Assembly (NCBI RefSeq): GCF_002934455.1
Contig: NZ_PTIR01000002.1
Coordinates: forward strand, 248,001 to 312,000
DNA length: 64,000 nucleotides
Reading direction: 5' to 3'
DNA from: Trinickia symbiotica
Lineage (GTDB): Bacteria; Pseudomonadota; Gammaproteobacteria; Burkholderiales; Burkholderiaceae
Positions 9,581 to 17,392 of the stretch are shown piece by piece. Within the stretch, counting starts at the first letter, position 1, and each line of letters opens with the position of its first letter. The notes under the pieces are model-generated. The model saw only the letters and a list, made by a program, of their open reading frames with translations, made no database searches and was not told where the DNA came from. Position numbers and translations under genes: made by a program.

Positions 9581-9596
9581 TATTAGATCTATAATT
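9581..9596. promoter_or_regulatory. candidate operator, copy 3 (ophA2 side)
   Basis: The 16-mer TATTAGATCTATAATT shares 13 invariant positions with the two sites between ophA1 and ophD. It lies 53 bp before the ophA2 start, so all three oph transcription units carry one copy. Confidence 0.6.
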
Positions 9597-9864
9597 TCTG
9601 TGAAAGCAGTTTGGCCTGTTTCTGTGCAGCACTTCAGCCGCCATCGAGCTCGCACCGCTTCACCGGCACATCACTTCTATTTTACTAGCCTTCTAATATT
9701 AACTGTACCCCCGCAAGGCCGACACTCGCAACCTCGGGTTATCGCTGATGTCCGCATGAGAAAGCAGAAAGGCGGCGCGACCAGCCGCTGTGTGTCGCGC
9801 CCGAGTTTTTCGAACATCGTGTTAATATTGGAACGCTCTCCGAGCACTAGGCCGCGCATCTGCG

Positions 9865-9896
9865 ATGACTCTCACCGGATCCGAGTCAAGAGTCAT
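9865..9896. promoter_or_regulatory. inverted repeat upstream of the NmrA-like gene
   Basis: Perfect 8-bp arms ATGACTCT (9865-9872) and AGAGTCAT (9889-9896) are separated by 16 bp, ending 65 bp before the next start codon. It is a possible operator for the two-gene unit that follows. The rest of the interval 9529-9961 shows no gene. Confidence 0.4.
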
Positions 9897-9961
9897 AGTG
9901 CATAAGCCACCGAGCCACGACATGCGTCGCCTACTTCTTTCGCTCGGCAAAGGGATAAGTC

Positions 9962-10903
9962 ATGATCGATTCATCCGACGCGGTACTCGTCATCGGCGCA
10001 ACCGGCGCGCAAGGGGGAGCCACCGCTCGCCACTTGCTTCGCGCCGGGCGCCAAGTGCGCTTCCTGACGCGAGATCCAGACTCGCCGGCAGCACGGGCAC
10101 TCATCGAAAAAGGTGCGAAGGCACTGCGCGGAGATTTGGACGAACGCGAGTCGCTCGAAGAAGCGCTGAAGGGCACCGGTTCTGTCTTTTCCGTACTGCT
10201 TCCCGATTTCGACCACAGCGACAGCGAACGGCGCCACGGTTTTGCGCTCATCGACGCAGCGCGTAACGCGGGCGTCACTCAGTTCGTTCATACCTCCGTC
10301 GCGCAATCCGGCAATCACCAAACCTTTCCGGGCTGGAATGAAAAGCGTTGGAACAGGAAATACTGGACCGACAAATGGGAGGTTGAAGAGGCTGTTCGCT
10401 CGGCGGGCTTCGAATCGTGGACGGTCTTGCGGCCAGCATTCATGATGGACAACCTTGCTGAGCCGAAATCCCGCGCGATGTTTCCGCATTTGCACGAGGG
10501 CGTGCTCCTCAGCGCCTTGCGCGCCGAAACGCGACTCGACTGGATTGCCGCCGACGACGTCGGTGCGCTAGCCGCGAGCGCGCTAAATGATCCGCAACGA
10601 TGGCATCGCGAGACAGTGCCTCTGGCTGCGGAAAATCTCACGATGTTTGAAGTCGCGCATCGCCTCAGCCGGGTCTTCGGGGCACAAATCAGAGTCTCGT
10701 GCGTTTCCCCCGACGAAGCGCTAGCCGAAGGCCTCTCTCCCGGCTGGGTGAATGCGCAGGAATGGATCAACGCGGTCGGATATCGCGTCGATATCGATTC
10801 GCTTGCAGAGCTTGGTATACAGCTGACACCGATGGCAGACTGGATCGAGGCAAATCGAGCGTCCATATCAGCGCCAGACTCACCTATGGAAGAAACCAGA
10901 TGA
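9962..10903 (+). CDS. NmrA-like NAD(P)-binding protein
   Basis: A 313-residue atypical short-chain dehydrogenase-like protein. The N-terminal dinucleotide motif is GATGAQGG (about 12-19), followed by RFLTRDPDSPAA, where an Arg after the second strand suggests NADPH preference. The catalytic Tyr-x3-Lys pair is not obvious, as in NmrA-type sensors and NAD(P)H-binding reductases. An SD-like AAAGGGA precedes ATG 9962. Its stop overlaps the next start by ATGA, so it forms an operon with the hydrolase. It may be a quinone or redox sensor or an aromatic-compound reductase; its location beside oph genes does not prove a pathway role. Confidence 0.75.
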   Translation: MIDSSDAVLVIGATGAQGGATARHLLRAGRQVRFLTRDPDSPAARALIEKGAKALRGDLDERESLEEALKGTGSVFSVLLPDFDHSDSERRHGFALIDAARNAGVTQFVHTSVAQSGNHQTFPGWNEKRWNRKYWTDKWEVEEAVRSAGFESWTVLRPAFMMDNLAEPKSRAMFPHLHEGVLLSALRAETRLDWIAADDVGALAASALNDPQRWHRETVPLAAENLTMFEVAHRLSRVFGAQIRVSCVSPDEALAEGLSPGWVNAQEWINAVGYRVDIDSLAELGIQLTPMADWIEANRASISAPDSPMEETR

Positions 10904-11748
10904 ATGCTCGTGTCCCGTCCTGGTTCGATCGCGCGATACTTGAGCCGCGTCGATCGCACTTTACCGAAACGAGCGGGACCGCCGTGCATTACGTCTCGTG
11001 GAATGCCGCCGACAAAGGCAAGCCCTCGCTACTTTTTGCGCACGGCTTCCTCGGGCACGCGCACTGGTGGGACTTTATCGCACCGTTCTTCATCGATCGC
11101 TTTCGCGTGTTCGCCTTGGATTTCAGCGGCATGGGTGACAGCGGCTACAGGCAGGAATACAGCGCCGATGTGTTCGTCCACGACCTCGCCGCCGTGGTCG
11201 ACGCGATCGGCACCGGACCATCGGTCGTGGTGGGCCACAGCTTCGGCGGATCGCGTCTGCTCCAGGCATGCGCGACGTTTCCTGACCATCTCTCGCATGC
11301 GATCGTGCTCGACTCGTATTTCAAGCTGCGCGGCGATACGTTGCCGATCGTCGAACGACGCCCGCCGCCGCGCCCCTATCCGGACTGGCAAACCGCAGTC
11401 AGCCGCTTTCGGCTCGTCCCTGACCAGGATTGCGAGCCGTGGCTCCTAGAGCATCTCGCGCGGACATCGCTTCGTCAAACCCACGACGGCTGGGTATGGC
11501 GCTTCGATCCGAAGTTGCGAAATGTCCAACCAGTCGAAGGCGAGGCGGACCTGCTGACTCGCATCAAGGTTCCGGTCAGCTACGTTCACGCCGAATGCAG
11601 CAGCGTAGTCAGCGCCGATCGCGCGCGCGACATCGTCGCAGCAATTCCCTCCGCAAAGGGCCCCATCACCATGCCATGCGCGGGCCATCACATGATGCTC
11701 GATCAGCCACTCGCCCTGGTGAGCCTGTTACGAGCATTACTAGCATGA
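10900..11748 (+). CDS. alpha/beta hydrolase
   Basis: A 282-residue alpha/beta-fold hydrolase. It shows the oxyanion HGFLGHAHWW segment (about 47-56), the nucleophile elbow GHSFGGS (about 114-120) with Ser as nucleophile, and a late HHM segment carrying the likely catalytic His. There is no signal peptide, so it acts in the cytoplasm. ATG 10900 overlaps the preceding stop (ATGA), giving a coupled pair with the NmrA-like gene. Next to a phthalate cluster, a monoester hydrolase feeding phthalate is an attractive idea but unproven; C-C bond hydrolases and lactonases share the fold. Its last 9 bp overlap the convergent crotonase gene. Confidence 0.78.
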   Translation: MNARVPSWFDRAILEPRRSHFTETSGTAVHYVSWNAADKGKPSLLFAHGFLGHAHWWDFIAPFFIDRFRVFALDFSGMGDSGYRQEYSADVFVHDLAAVVDAIGTGPSVVVGHSFGGSRLLQACATFPDHLSHAIVLDSYFKLRGDTLPIVERRPPPRPYPDWQTAVSRFRLVPDQDCEPWLLEHLARTSLRQTHDGWVWRFDPKLRNVQPVEGEADLLTRIKVPVSYVHAECSSVVSADRARDIVAAIPSAKGPITMPCAGHHMMLDQPLALVSLLRALLA

Positions 11749-12618
11749 TTTCCGATGGATCTGGCGCGATTGGAAAAAGCGATCCCGCTGTCTCGACACC
11801 TCATCGGAGGCAACGAGTCGGTCATAAATTGCACGGGCTGCCGCCATCCCTGAATCGAAATCGGAAGACTCGGCCGCTGCAGCGATCGCATTCAGGCACT
11901 CGTTTTCTATTGCATCGCTGTGGGCAAGACGTGCGCGCGCTTCAGCGACAACCTGAACCCAGTCGCAAGGGGGGACCGGTAGCCGGCGTATCAACGGCAG
12001 CGACGTGGTACCCATCTTTTCTCGCGCCAGTTCTAACGCAACACATAATACGTGGCGTTCGTCTGCCTCGATGACCCGGTCAAATAACTTTGTGTCTCTC
12101 AAAGTTCTTGCTGGCACGATCCGGCCTTCAAGAATGAATTGGATCGAGTGTGCGAGCCCCAGCACGCGCGGCAAGCGCTGCGTGCCTGACAAAGGAATGA
12201 CGCCGAGCTTGCACTCCGGCAGGCCGATTTTCGAATCGCCCGCGACAACCCGATAGTGGCAAACCAACGCGGTTTCCAGACCTCCGCCGATCGCAAAGCC
12301 GTGGATTGCCGCAATCACCGGCTTGTCGCTCGCCTCGATTACAGGGTGAACGTGCAGCGACAACGCTGGCGAAGCCGTCGCGGCGGGGGTCCCGAACTCC
12401 CGAATATCGCCGCCCGCGGAAAAACCGCGCCCGCCGCCATTGAGCACGATCGCCCGAACCCGCGCATCGCGCCGTGCCGCTTCAAATGCAGCGACGAGTC
12501 CGCATCGGACCGGTAGCCCTAGACCGTTGACCGGCGGATGGCTCATTGTGACGATGGCGACCTCGTCTTCCACGCGATACTCGACGCCGGCGAAGTGCGG
12601 CGGATTCCAAGACGCCAT
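11740..12618 (-). CDS. enoyl-CoA hydratase/isomerase domain, probably truncated from a FadB-like multifunctional protein
   Basis: The 292 residues form a complete crotonase domain: the oxyanion-hole segment GFSAGGDI and the second loop AIHGFAIGGGLE are both present, with an acidic residue in GLPECKLG suited to hydratase chemistry. After the core comes a linker (IYDRLVASDEVSRQRDRFF) like that joining the crotonase and 3-hydroxyacyl-CoA dehydrogenase domains of FadB/FadJ-type proteins. The frame then stops, with no dehydrogenase domain, inside the end of the convergent hydrolase gene. It may still be active as a free hydratase. The ATG at 12618 and the TTG at 12669 both lack a good SD, so the start is uncertain. 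Confidence 0.65.
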   Translation of the reverse strand: MASWNPPHFAGVEYRVEDEVAIVTMSHPPVNGLGLPVRCGLVAAFEAARRDARVRAIVLNGGGRGFSAGGDIREFGTPAATASPALSLHVHPVIEASDKPVIAAIHGFAIGGGLETALVCHYRVVAGDSKIGLPECKLGVIPLSGTQRLPRVLGLAHSIQFILEGRIVPARTLRDTKLFDRVIEADERHVLCVALELAREKMGTTSLPLIRRLPVPPCDWVQVVAEARARLAHSDAIENECLNAIAAAAESSDFDSGMAAARAIYDRLVASDEVSRQRDRFFQSRQIHRKSC

Positions 12619-12863
12619 TTGGTTTACGCGGTTCAGTTTCACAGTGCTTGGAAGGCCCACCCTATGCAAGGTCGCGCTGCGTCGGCGGCCATTTCAGACA
12701 TGGGTTGCCTCACTGTTTTTGTACATGGTTCATATTTTTGAATGCCGATCGTAAAGTTACTGCAGAGAAGTGACTTGGTCAAGTAGCATCGTTGAATCGT
12801 TGCGCACGCTAGGTTGTCCCTGGAAGCGTATACCAGCCGGCGTCACTTTCAGCCCACATGAAA

Positions 12864-13130
12864 TCAGCTATCCGGCAGTTCGCCGGTGTAATTGAAGGCG
12901 ACGGTCCCTTTCGGGTGCTTGAACCAGCCCGGGTCGCGATAGTCGTTGCGGCCAAGTCCCTCGCGCACCTTCACGACGCCCGGAAAGACTCGTGCACTCC
13001 ATGTCCACATGTTGAAGTCCGTCATCTCTTTGACGCGCGGCGTGAAGGTGCCGGGATCGATGTCGTAGGCGGACATCAGGAACACCAGCGACGTCGTCCC
13101 CATTGACATTCCCACCGTGTGAAGGTCCAT
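12864..13130 (-). pseudogene. multicopper oxidase remnant with internal deletion
   Basis: The 88-codon frame contains DFNMWTWSARVFPG, a segment typical of bacterial multicopper oxidases just before their last cupredoxin domain. It is followed almost at once by VKVREGLGRNDYRDPGW, which resembles the C-terminal tail of the same family. The HxH and HCH copper-ligand motifs that should lie between them are missing, so the gene appears to have lost its copper-binding core and its 5' part. It sits next to an intact permease and a DUF305 gene, which suggests a copper-handling locus that has decayed. Confidence 0.6.
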
Positions 13131-13243
13131 GCTCTGTCACCGCTTGGGTTTTCAAGGAGCCCGGAAAACGGAATTTAATGTAATGGACATGTCATGCGGC
13201 GGATATTCGGGTCTGGCAAAGTTGCCGCGATTTCCTCGTGGGC

Positions 13244-13399
13244 ATGAAGGGTGCTGCCCGCTTCGTCGGCGTTTTCGATATGAAAACGCTGAAGCTGGTC
13301 AACACCATTAAGTTTAGTCATTCGCCGCGCGGCATTTACTTCTATAGCCGCGCGCTGCTCGCATACAACGCTAGCCAAAGGAGGTCGCGATGGAGATAG
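13244..13399 (+). pseudogene. possible fragment of a beta-propeller (YVTN-type) protein
   Basis: A 51-codon frame contains VGVFDMKTLKLVNTIKFSHS then PRGIYFYSRA, which resembles one blade of YVTN/YncE-type propeller proteins. Its stop lies inside the start of the permease gene. It is far too short for a functional propeller and is most likely debris from the same decayed metal-related locus, though a genuine short leader peptide cannot be excluded. Confidence 0.3.
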
Positions 13400-14598
13400 T
13401 CACCGCAGTCGGCCATGCCCTCTGGATGGCCTTCACCATGCTGTGGCAGATTTTCTGGGGGCTGAGTCTCGGCTTCCTGTTCTCCGCAGTAATTGAAGTT
13501 ATCGTGTCGAAGTCGGAGATGTCGAAGCTCCTACCCGACGCGTCGCCTCGCTCGCTGACCGTTGCCAGCCTGCTTGGTGCGGCGTCCTCGTCTTGTTCTT
13601 ATGCCGCGGTTGCCATGGCCCGCTCCATCGTGCGCAAGGGCGGCAACTTTACCTCCGCGATGGCGTTCCAATTCGCGGCCACGAACCTGGTGCTCGAACT
13701 GGGCGTACTGATGTGGGTGCTGATTTCCTGGCAGTTCGCCGCCGCTGAGTTCATCGGCGGCCCAATCATGATTGTCGTTCTCGTATTGATCTTCCGCTTC
13801 TTTCTCAGTGAGTCGTTAAAGAGCAAAGCTATCGAGCAGGCGGACAAGGGTATCGCCGGCAGTATGGAAGGCCATGCAGCCATGTCGATGGCCGAACAGC
13901 ATGGGACCTGGAAGCAACGTCTCTTATCCCCGGACGGGTGGATAGCAATCAGCCACAGCTATGTGATGAACTGGGCAATGCTGTGGCGCGACATCGCGAT
14001 CGGCTTGCTCGTCGCAGGCGCGCTCGGAGCCTGGGTTCCCGACAGCTTCTGGCAGAAATTCTTCCTCGTCAGTCATCCAACGGCGGCGATGGTTTGGGGT
14101 GCGTTTGTAGGCCCGCTCATTGCGGTTGCGTCGTTTACCTGTTCCGTGGGAAATGTGCCGCTCGCCGCGGTGCTGTGGAATGGCGGTATCAGCTTCGGCG
14201 GTGTCGCTTCCTTCATCTTTGGCGACCTCGTCATCCTTCCGATCCTCAACATCTACCGGAAGTATTACGGCGGCAGAATGACAACGTTCCTTGCCGTGAC
14301 TTTCTATCTGTCGATGGTCGTGGCTGCATTGGTCGTCGAAGCATTGTTTCAGCTTCTGGGGTGGGTGCCGAAGGAACGGCATACGGCAGTCATTGATGCT
14401 GCCATCACGTTCAACTACACGACCGTTCTCAACATTGTCTTTGGCGTCGCGTTCATCGTGCTGACCGTCCTGTTTTTCAAAACCGGTGGCCGGGAGATGA
14501 TGCGAATGATGAAAAGCGGCGAGCACGACCATCGCGCAGCTGGGCATCAGGGCTCGCATAACCATGTCGCCTCTCAGCATCATGGCCATTCCGAATAA
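13390..14598 (+). CDS. YraQ/DUF318-type permease with His-rich tail
   Basis: A 402-residue membrane protein with about eight to ten TM helices in two related halves. The halves carry matching motifs, SSSCSYAAVA (about 72-81) and SFTCSVGNVPLA (about 248-259). This is the two-repeat pattern of the permease family that includes ArsP and YraQ. The last 25 residues are rich in His (HDHRAAGHQGSHNH, then HHGHSE), consistent with metal binding on the cytosolic side. A perfect AGGAGG lies just upstream of ATG 13390. The DUF305 gene 18 bp downstream is probably in the same operon. Metal or metalloid export is likely; copper is suggested only by the neighbouring oxidase remnant. Confidence 0.75.
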   Translation: MEIVTAVGHALWMAFTMLWQIFWGLSLGFLFSAVIEVIVSKSEMSKLLPDASPRSLTVASLLGAASSSCSYAAVAMARSIVRKGGNFTSAMAFQFAATNLVLELGVLMWVLISWQFAAAEFIGGPIMIVVLVLIFRFFLSESLKSKAIEQADKGIAGSMEGHAAMSMAEQHGTWKQRLLSPDGWIAISHSYVMNWAMLWRDIAIGLLVAGALGAWVPDSFWQKFFLVSHPTAAMVWGAFVGPLIAVASFTCSVGNVPLAAVLWNGGISFGGVASFIFGDLVILPILNIYRKYYGGRMTTFLAVTFYLSMVVAALVVEALFQLLGWVPKERHTAVIDAAITFNYTTVLNIVFGVAFIVLTVLFFKTGGREMMRMMKSGEHDHRAAGHQGSHNHVASQHHGHSE

Positions 14599-14616
14599 TC
14601 CAAACGGAGATTGCAA

Positions 14617-15015
14617 ATGAAAAAGCTTCTTGTCCGACGCACCGTTTCTGTTTGCGCGGGTCTGTCACTGGCCATTGCGGCGTTTCCTGCGAGCGCGCAG
14701 CAAGGCGCTTCAATGCCGGGAATGAGTATGCCCAGCGCGGCCGGCAACGGGTCGTCCCCATCGACCTCGGCCTACAAAGAAGCGGACCAGAAAATGATGA
14801 AGGAAATGAACGCGCCCGCGTACATAGGCGACGCTGACAAAGACTTTGTCGCCCACATGATTCCCCATCATCAAGGCGCAATTGATATGGCCGAGGTGGA
14901 GGTGAAGTACGGGAAGGATCCTGGCTTGAAGCGGCTGGCTAGGAGCATCATTAAGGCGCAGCACGATGAAATCGCCTATATGGAGAAATGGCGGGCGAAA
15001 CACGGTGGAAAGTGA
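14617..15015 (+). CDS. exported DUF305 protein
   Basis: A 132-residue protein with an N-terminal signal peptide (cut near FPASAQ), a Met-rich stretch (MPGMSMPS) and a DUF305 helical-bundle domain with the signature MIPHHQGAIDMA (about 88-99). Proteins of this family are often found with copper resistance genes, and the Met/His motifs fit periplasmic metal binding. I take ATG 14617 because GGAGA ends 6 bases upstream; TTG 14611 overlaps that spacer. It is probably co-expressed with the permease. No biochemical role is firmly known for the family. Confidence 0.8.
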   Translation: MKKLLVRRTVSVCAGLSLAIAAFPASAQQGASMPGMSMPSAAGNGSSPSTSAYKEADQKMMKEMNAPAYIGDADKDFVAHMIPHHQGAIDMAEVEVKYGKDPGLKRLARSIIKAQHDEIAYMEKWRAKHGGK

Positions 15016-15095
15016 CGGACCGTGCCGGCGGGGATCCGTCTGCGCGACGACAAAGGAAGGCGTTTAGTCGACCGCAAGCGCAATCGCGACCCCAG

Positions 15096-15119
15096 CTACT
15101 CGTTCTCTTCGAAGTAGTG
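15096..15119. repeat. 24-bp direct repeat, left copy (duplicate of the ribA 3' end)
   Basis: These 24 bases are identical to 15895-15918, the last eight codons of ribA including the stop (minus-strand reading HYFEENE then TAG). The two copies bracket 775 bp that hold only the HigBA module, as expected if the module entered at the end of ribA and regenerated the gene end. Confidence 0.75.
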
Positions 15120-15237
15120 AACTCGTCTCGCCCCAGCAAGCCTGCTTCTGGAAGGTTATGCAAAACCTACGCCGAACTTGTCTTAAGTAGGGACAGATAT
15201 CAGAGCCAAGATTCCGCGCATCAGCTCCGCTCAACTC

Positions 15238-15266
15238 TTGAAGGTTGTGTAGCGTTGCGCTACACT
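15238..15266 (+). promoter_or_regulatory. higBA promoter with overlapping operator
   Basis: A -35 box TTGAAG (15238-15243) and a -10 box TACACT (15261-15266) are 17 bp apart. The palindrome with arms TGTAGCG and CGCTACA and a 3-bp centre (15248-15264) covers the spacer and part of the -10, so a bound antitoxin would block polymerase. The expected transcript start falls at or next to the higB ATG (15273), and no SD precedes it. Confidence 0.65.
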
Positions 15267-15272
15267 ACACAA

Positions 15273-15551
15273 ATGATCAAGTCCTTCCGGCACAAGGGCC
15301 TCCAGGGTTTCTTCGAGACAGGCTCCAAAAAGGGTATTCGACCAGATCACGCCGACAAGCTGCTTCGCCAGTTGACCCGGCTGGACTTAGCCAGCGGCCC
15401 CGAGGACATGAACGTGCCGGGGTGGCGGCTACATCCCCTGGCGCAGGATCTTGCCGGTCACTATTCGGTCAGAGTCAATGGCAACTGGCGTATGACGTTC
15501 ACCTTTGACGGCACCGATGCGATTCTGGTGGACTACCAAGACTATCACTGA
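15273..15551 (+). CDS. higB: HigB-type toxin, RelE superfamily mRNA interferase
   Basis: A 92-residue protein with the HigB pattern: MIKSFRHKGLQGFF at the start, PGWRLHPL in the middle and VNGNWRMTF near residue 70, ending in VDYQDYH. Family members cut mRNA in translating ribosomes and are neutralised by HigA. As usual for hig modules, the toxin gene precedes the antitoxin, here by 7 bp. I chose ATG 15273 rather than the longer open frame because similarity begins exactly there and the promoter lies just upstream. Confidence 0.88.
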   Translation: MIKSFRHKGLQGFFETGSKKGIRPDHADKLLRQLTRLDLASGPEDMNVPGWRLHPLAQDLAGHYSVRVNGNWRMTFTFDGTDAILVDYQDYH

Positions 15552-15558
15552 GGCAATC

Positions 15559-15861
15559 ATGACTCGAATCTTCAATCCGCCGCACCCCGGCGAAACGCTG
15601 CGCGAAGACGTACTGCCCGAACTGGGGCTCACGGTCACGGAAGCAGCTGAACAGCTTGGCGTGACGCGCACTGCTCTGTCGCGTGTGCTGAATGGTCATG
15701 CCGCAATCTCGCCCGAAATGGCGTTACGTCTGGAGCAATGGCTGGGCATCGAAAATGGTGGGCGGGCCGACTTGTGGATTGCTCAACAGGCAGCGTACGA
15801 CCTTTGGCAGGCTCGCCAGAAAGGTGTGCCGCACGTCGAGCGAGTGCGTCTTGCCGCTTGA
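15559..15861 (+). CDS. higA: HigA-type antitoxin, XRE-family DNA-binding protein
   Basis: A 100-residue antitoxin with an N-terminal HigA signature (PPHPGETLREDVLPELGLT), a helix-turn-helix of the XRE type (AAEQLGVTRTALSRVLNG, about 29-46) and a C-terminal helix that should bind HigB. GAGG sits just upstream of ATG 15559. It is expected to repress its own promoter through the palindrome at 15248-15264. Confidence 0.88.
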   Translation: MTRIFNPPHPGETLREDVLPELGLTVTEAAEQLGVTRTALSRVLNGHAAISPEMALRLEQWLGIENGGRADLWIAQQAAYDLWQARQKGVPHVERVRLAA

Positions 15862-15894
15862 AGCAGGCGTTTGCTCACAAACCCCAGCCCCAAA

Positions 15895-15918
15895 CTACTC
15901 GTTCTCTTCGAAGTAGTG
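15895..15918. repeat. 24-bp direct repeat, right copy (true ribA 3' end)
   Basis: This copy is the genuine end of the ribA coding sequence. The left copy at 15096-15119 is identical over 24 bp; sequence beyond the repeat does not match on either side. Confidence 0.75.
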
Positions 15919-16542
15919 CCCGAACTTGGCTTGCTTCGTACGAATATAGCGCTCGTTCTCGTCGCGCACGGGAATCGCCAGGGCCACACGTTCGCAGACG
16001 GGGATTCCGTGCTTCGCCAGCGTGTCGAACTTCTTCGGGTTGTTACTGATCAGCTTGACTGACGTGACCTTCAGTATTCGCAGAATCGCCGCGGCCGAAT
16101 CGTACTCGCGCGCATCGTCCGGCAGCCCGAGCTCCAGGTTCGCTTCGACGGTATCGAGCCCTTGCTCCTGCAGTGCATAGGCTCGAATTTTGTTCGAGAG
16201 GCCGATGCCGCGCCCTTCGTGTCCGCGCAGATAGAGCAGCACGCCGCGCCCCTCTGCCGCGATGTAGCGCAGCGCGAGATCGAGCTGTTCGCCGCAATCA
16301 CAGCGGTAAGACCCCAGCACATCGCCGGTCAGGCATTCTGAATGCAGTCGGGTCAACACCGAATTCTGGTGGCTCACATCGCCCATGACGAGCGCAAGGT
16401 GCTCGGCATCACCGGAATTCACGCGAAACGCGTACGACTTGAACGTGCCGTACCGGGTAGGAAGGGTCGCGGTAGCGACGAGCGTGACGCATTCTTCTGC
16501 GCGGTCGCCGTCCGTCGACGACGATGGGGAAAACGTGGGCAT
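15895..16542 (-). CDS. ribA: GTP cyclohydrolase II
   Basis: A 215-residue enzyme for the first step of riboflavin synthesis, opening GTP to 2,5-diamino-6-ribosylamino-4-pyrimidinone phosphate. It has the zinc-site cysteines in [20 protein letters not shown] (about 66-85), the catalytic [10 protein letters not shown] segment and a normal C-terminal tail. It is a stand-alone RibA, not the RibBA fusion. I start it at ATG 16542 with GAGAG upstream, which gives the family length; the longer frame to 16863 adds residues unlike the family. It is not clustered with other rib genes, so it may be a second copy. Confidence 0.88.
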   Translation of the reverse strand: MPTFSPSSSTDGDRAEECVTLVATATLPTRYGTFKSYAFRVNSGDAEHLALVMGDVSHQNSVLTRLHSECLTGDVLGSYRCDCGEQLDLALRYIAAEGRGVLLYLRGHEGRGIGLSNKIRAYALQEQGLDTVEANLELGLPDDAREYDSAAAILRILKVTSVKLISNNPKKFDTLAKHGIPVCERVALAIPVRDENERYIRTKQAKFGHYFEENE

Positions 16543-16847
16543 GACTCTCGCAAGTTGAAAGGACGATCTCCGCGCGCCAAATACCGGCGCTAGTCGGGAG
16601 TGTACCCGTATTCCCTGGCGCTTGCCCCGAGCGGAGGCCCACCGGAAATAGCAATCCCCACCAGAAGCGCGCCAAAAAGGGCTCATCGCGGCGGGCGCCT
16701 TCCTTTTGAGCGTTTGTTGGCGCCGGTTGGGCGACAGCACCTCGCCGCTCGACCACCTATACTCCATCCAACGGATCGGCGCCGCACCGCTTCGCTCGCG
16801 CCGCAACCTATCCGGGCCGTCGTCAGATGACAAAAAGGAGACGAAAC

Positions 16848-17312
16848 ATGCCGAGCGTTGCACAAATCCTCACGACGAAGTCTGAACCGCGAATGCACCA
16901 TGGCCGTCCCGTCGTAACCATCGACGCGGACGATTCAGTGTTCGAAGCCGTCAAGCTGATGGCCGAGCATCAAATCGGCGCGCTCATCGTCACTGAAGGC
17001 CCCGACAACAAGATCGCCGGCATCATTACCGAGCGCGATTACGCCCGCAAGATCGTGCTCATGGAACGCTCGTCCAAAACGACGCCCGTGCGGGACATCA
17101 TGACTGCCCATGTTCGCTACGTGCGCCCGACGGATACGGTCGAAGAATGCATGGCTCTGATGACAGCCCATCGGATGCGCCACTTGCCCGTCATCGACGA
17201 GGACCGGCTCGTCGGCATGGTATCGATCGGCGACCTCGTGAAGACAATCATCTCCGACCAGCAATTCACGATTCAGCAACTCGAGCATTACATCATGGGG
17301 GCACATACCTGA
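16848..17312 (+). CDS. CBS-domain pair protein
   Basis: A 154-residue cytoplasmic protein consisting of two CBS domains (about 10-75 and 82-145), each ending in the usual small-hydrophobic motif ([13 protein letters not shown] and [13 protein letters not shown]). Such pairs bind adenine nucleotides and act as regulators or NAD/AMP sensors. No second domain is present, so the partner is unknown. AAGGAG lies 7 bases before ATG 16848; the upstream ATG at 16827 has no SD. Confidence 0.82.
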   Translation: MPSVAQILTTKSEPRMHHGRPVVTIDADDSVFEAVKLMAEHQIGALIVTEGPDNKIAGIITERDYARKIVLMERSSKTTPVRDIMTAHVRYVRPTDTVEECMALMTAHRMRHLPVIDEDRLVGMVSIGDLVKTIISDQQFTIQQLEHYIMGAHT

Positions 17313-17320
17313 CCTCGTTA

Positions 17321-17392
17321 GGGGCGACCGACGCCCCCAAGCCCCTTCTCTCGGAGTCCGCCCTCAGCCCTGAAGGGAATCCCCCTTCGGGG
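17321..17392 (+). terminator. two GC-rich hairpins after the CBS gene
   Basis: The first hairpin has GGGGCG (17321-17326) with CGCCCC (17332-17337) and a 5-base loop. The second pairs CCCTGAAGGG with CCCTTCGGGG within 17368-17392, allowing one G-T pair. Neither has a good T-run, so termination is plausible but not certain. The remaining 360 bp to the luxR start show no gene. Confidence 0.4.

Noticed and set aside
9683-9698. possible fourth copy of the oph operator motif
   Set aside because: Read on the minus strand it shares the half-site TATTAGA and CTA but misses several invariant positions, so it is not counted with the other three.
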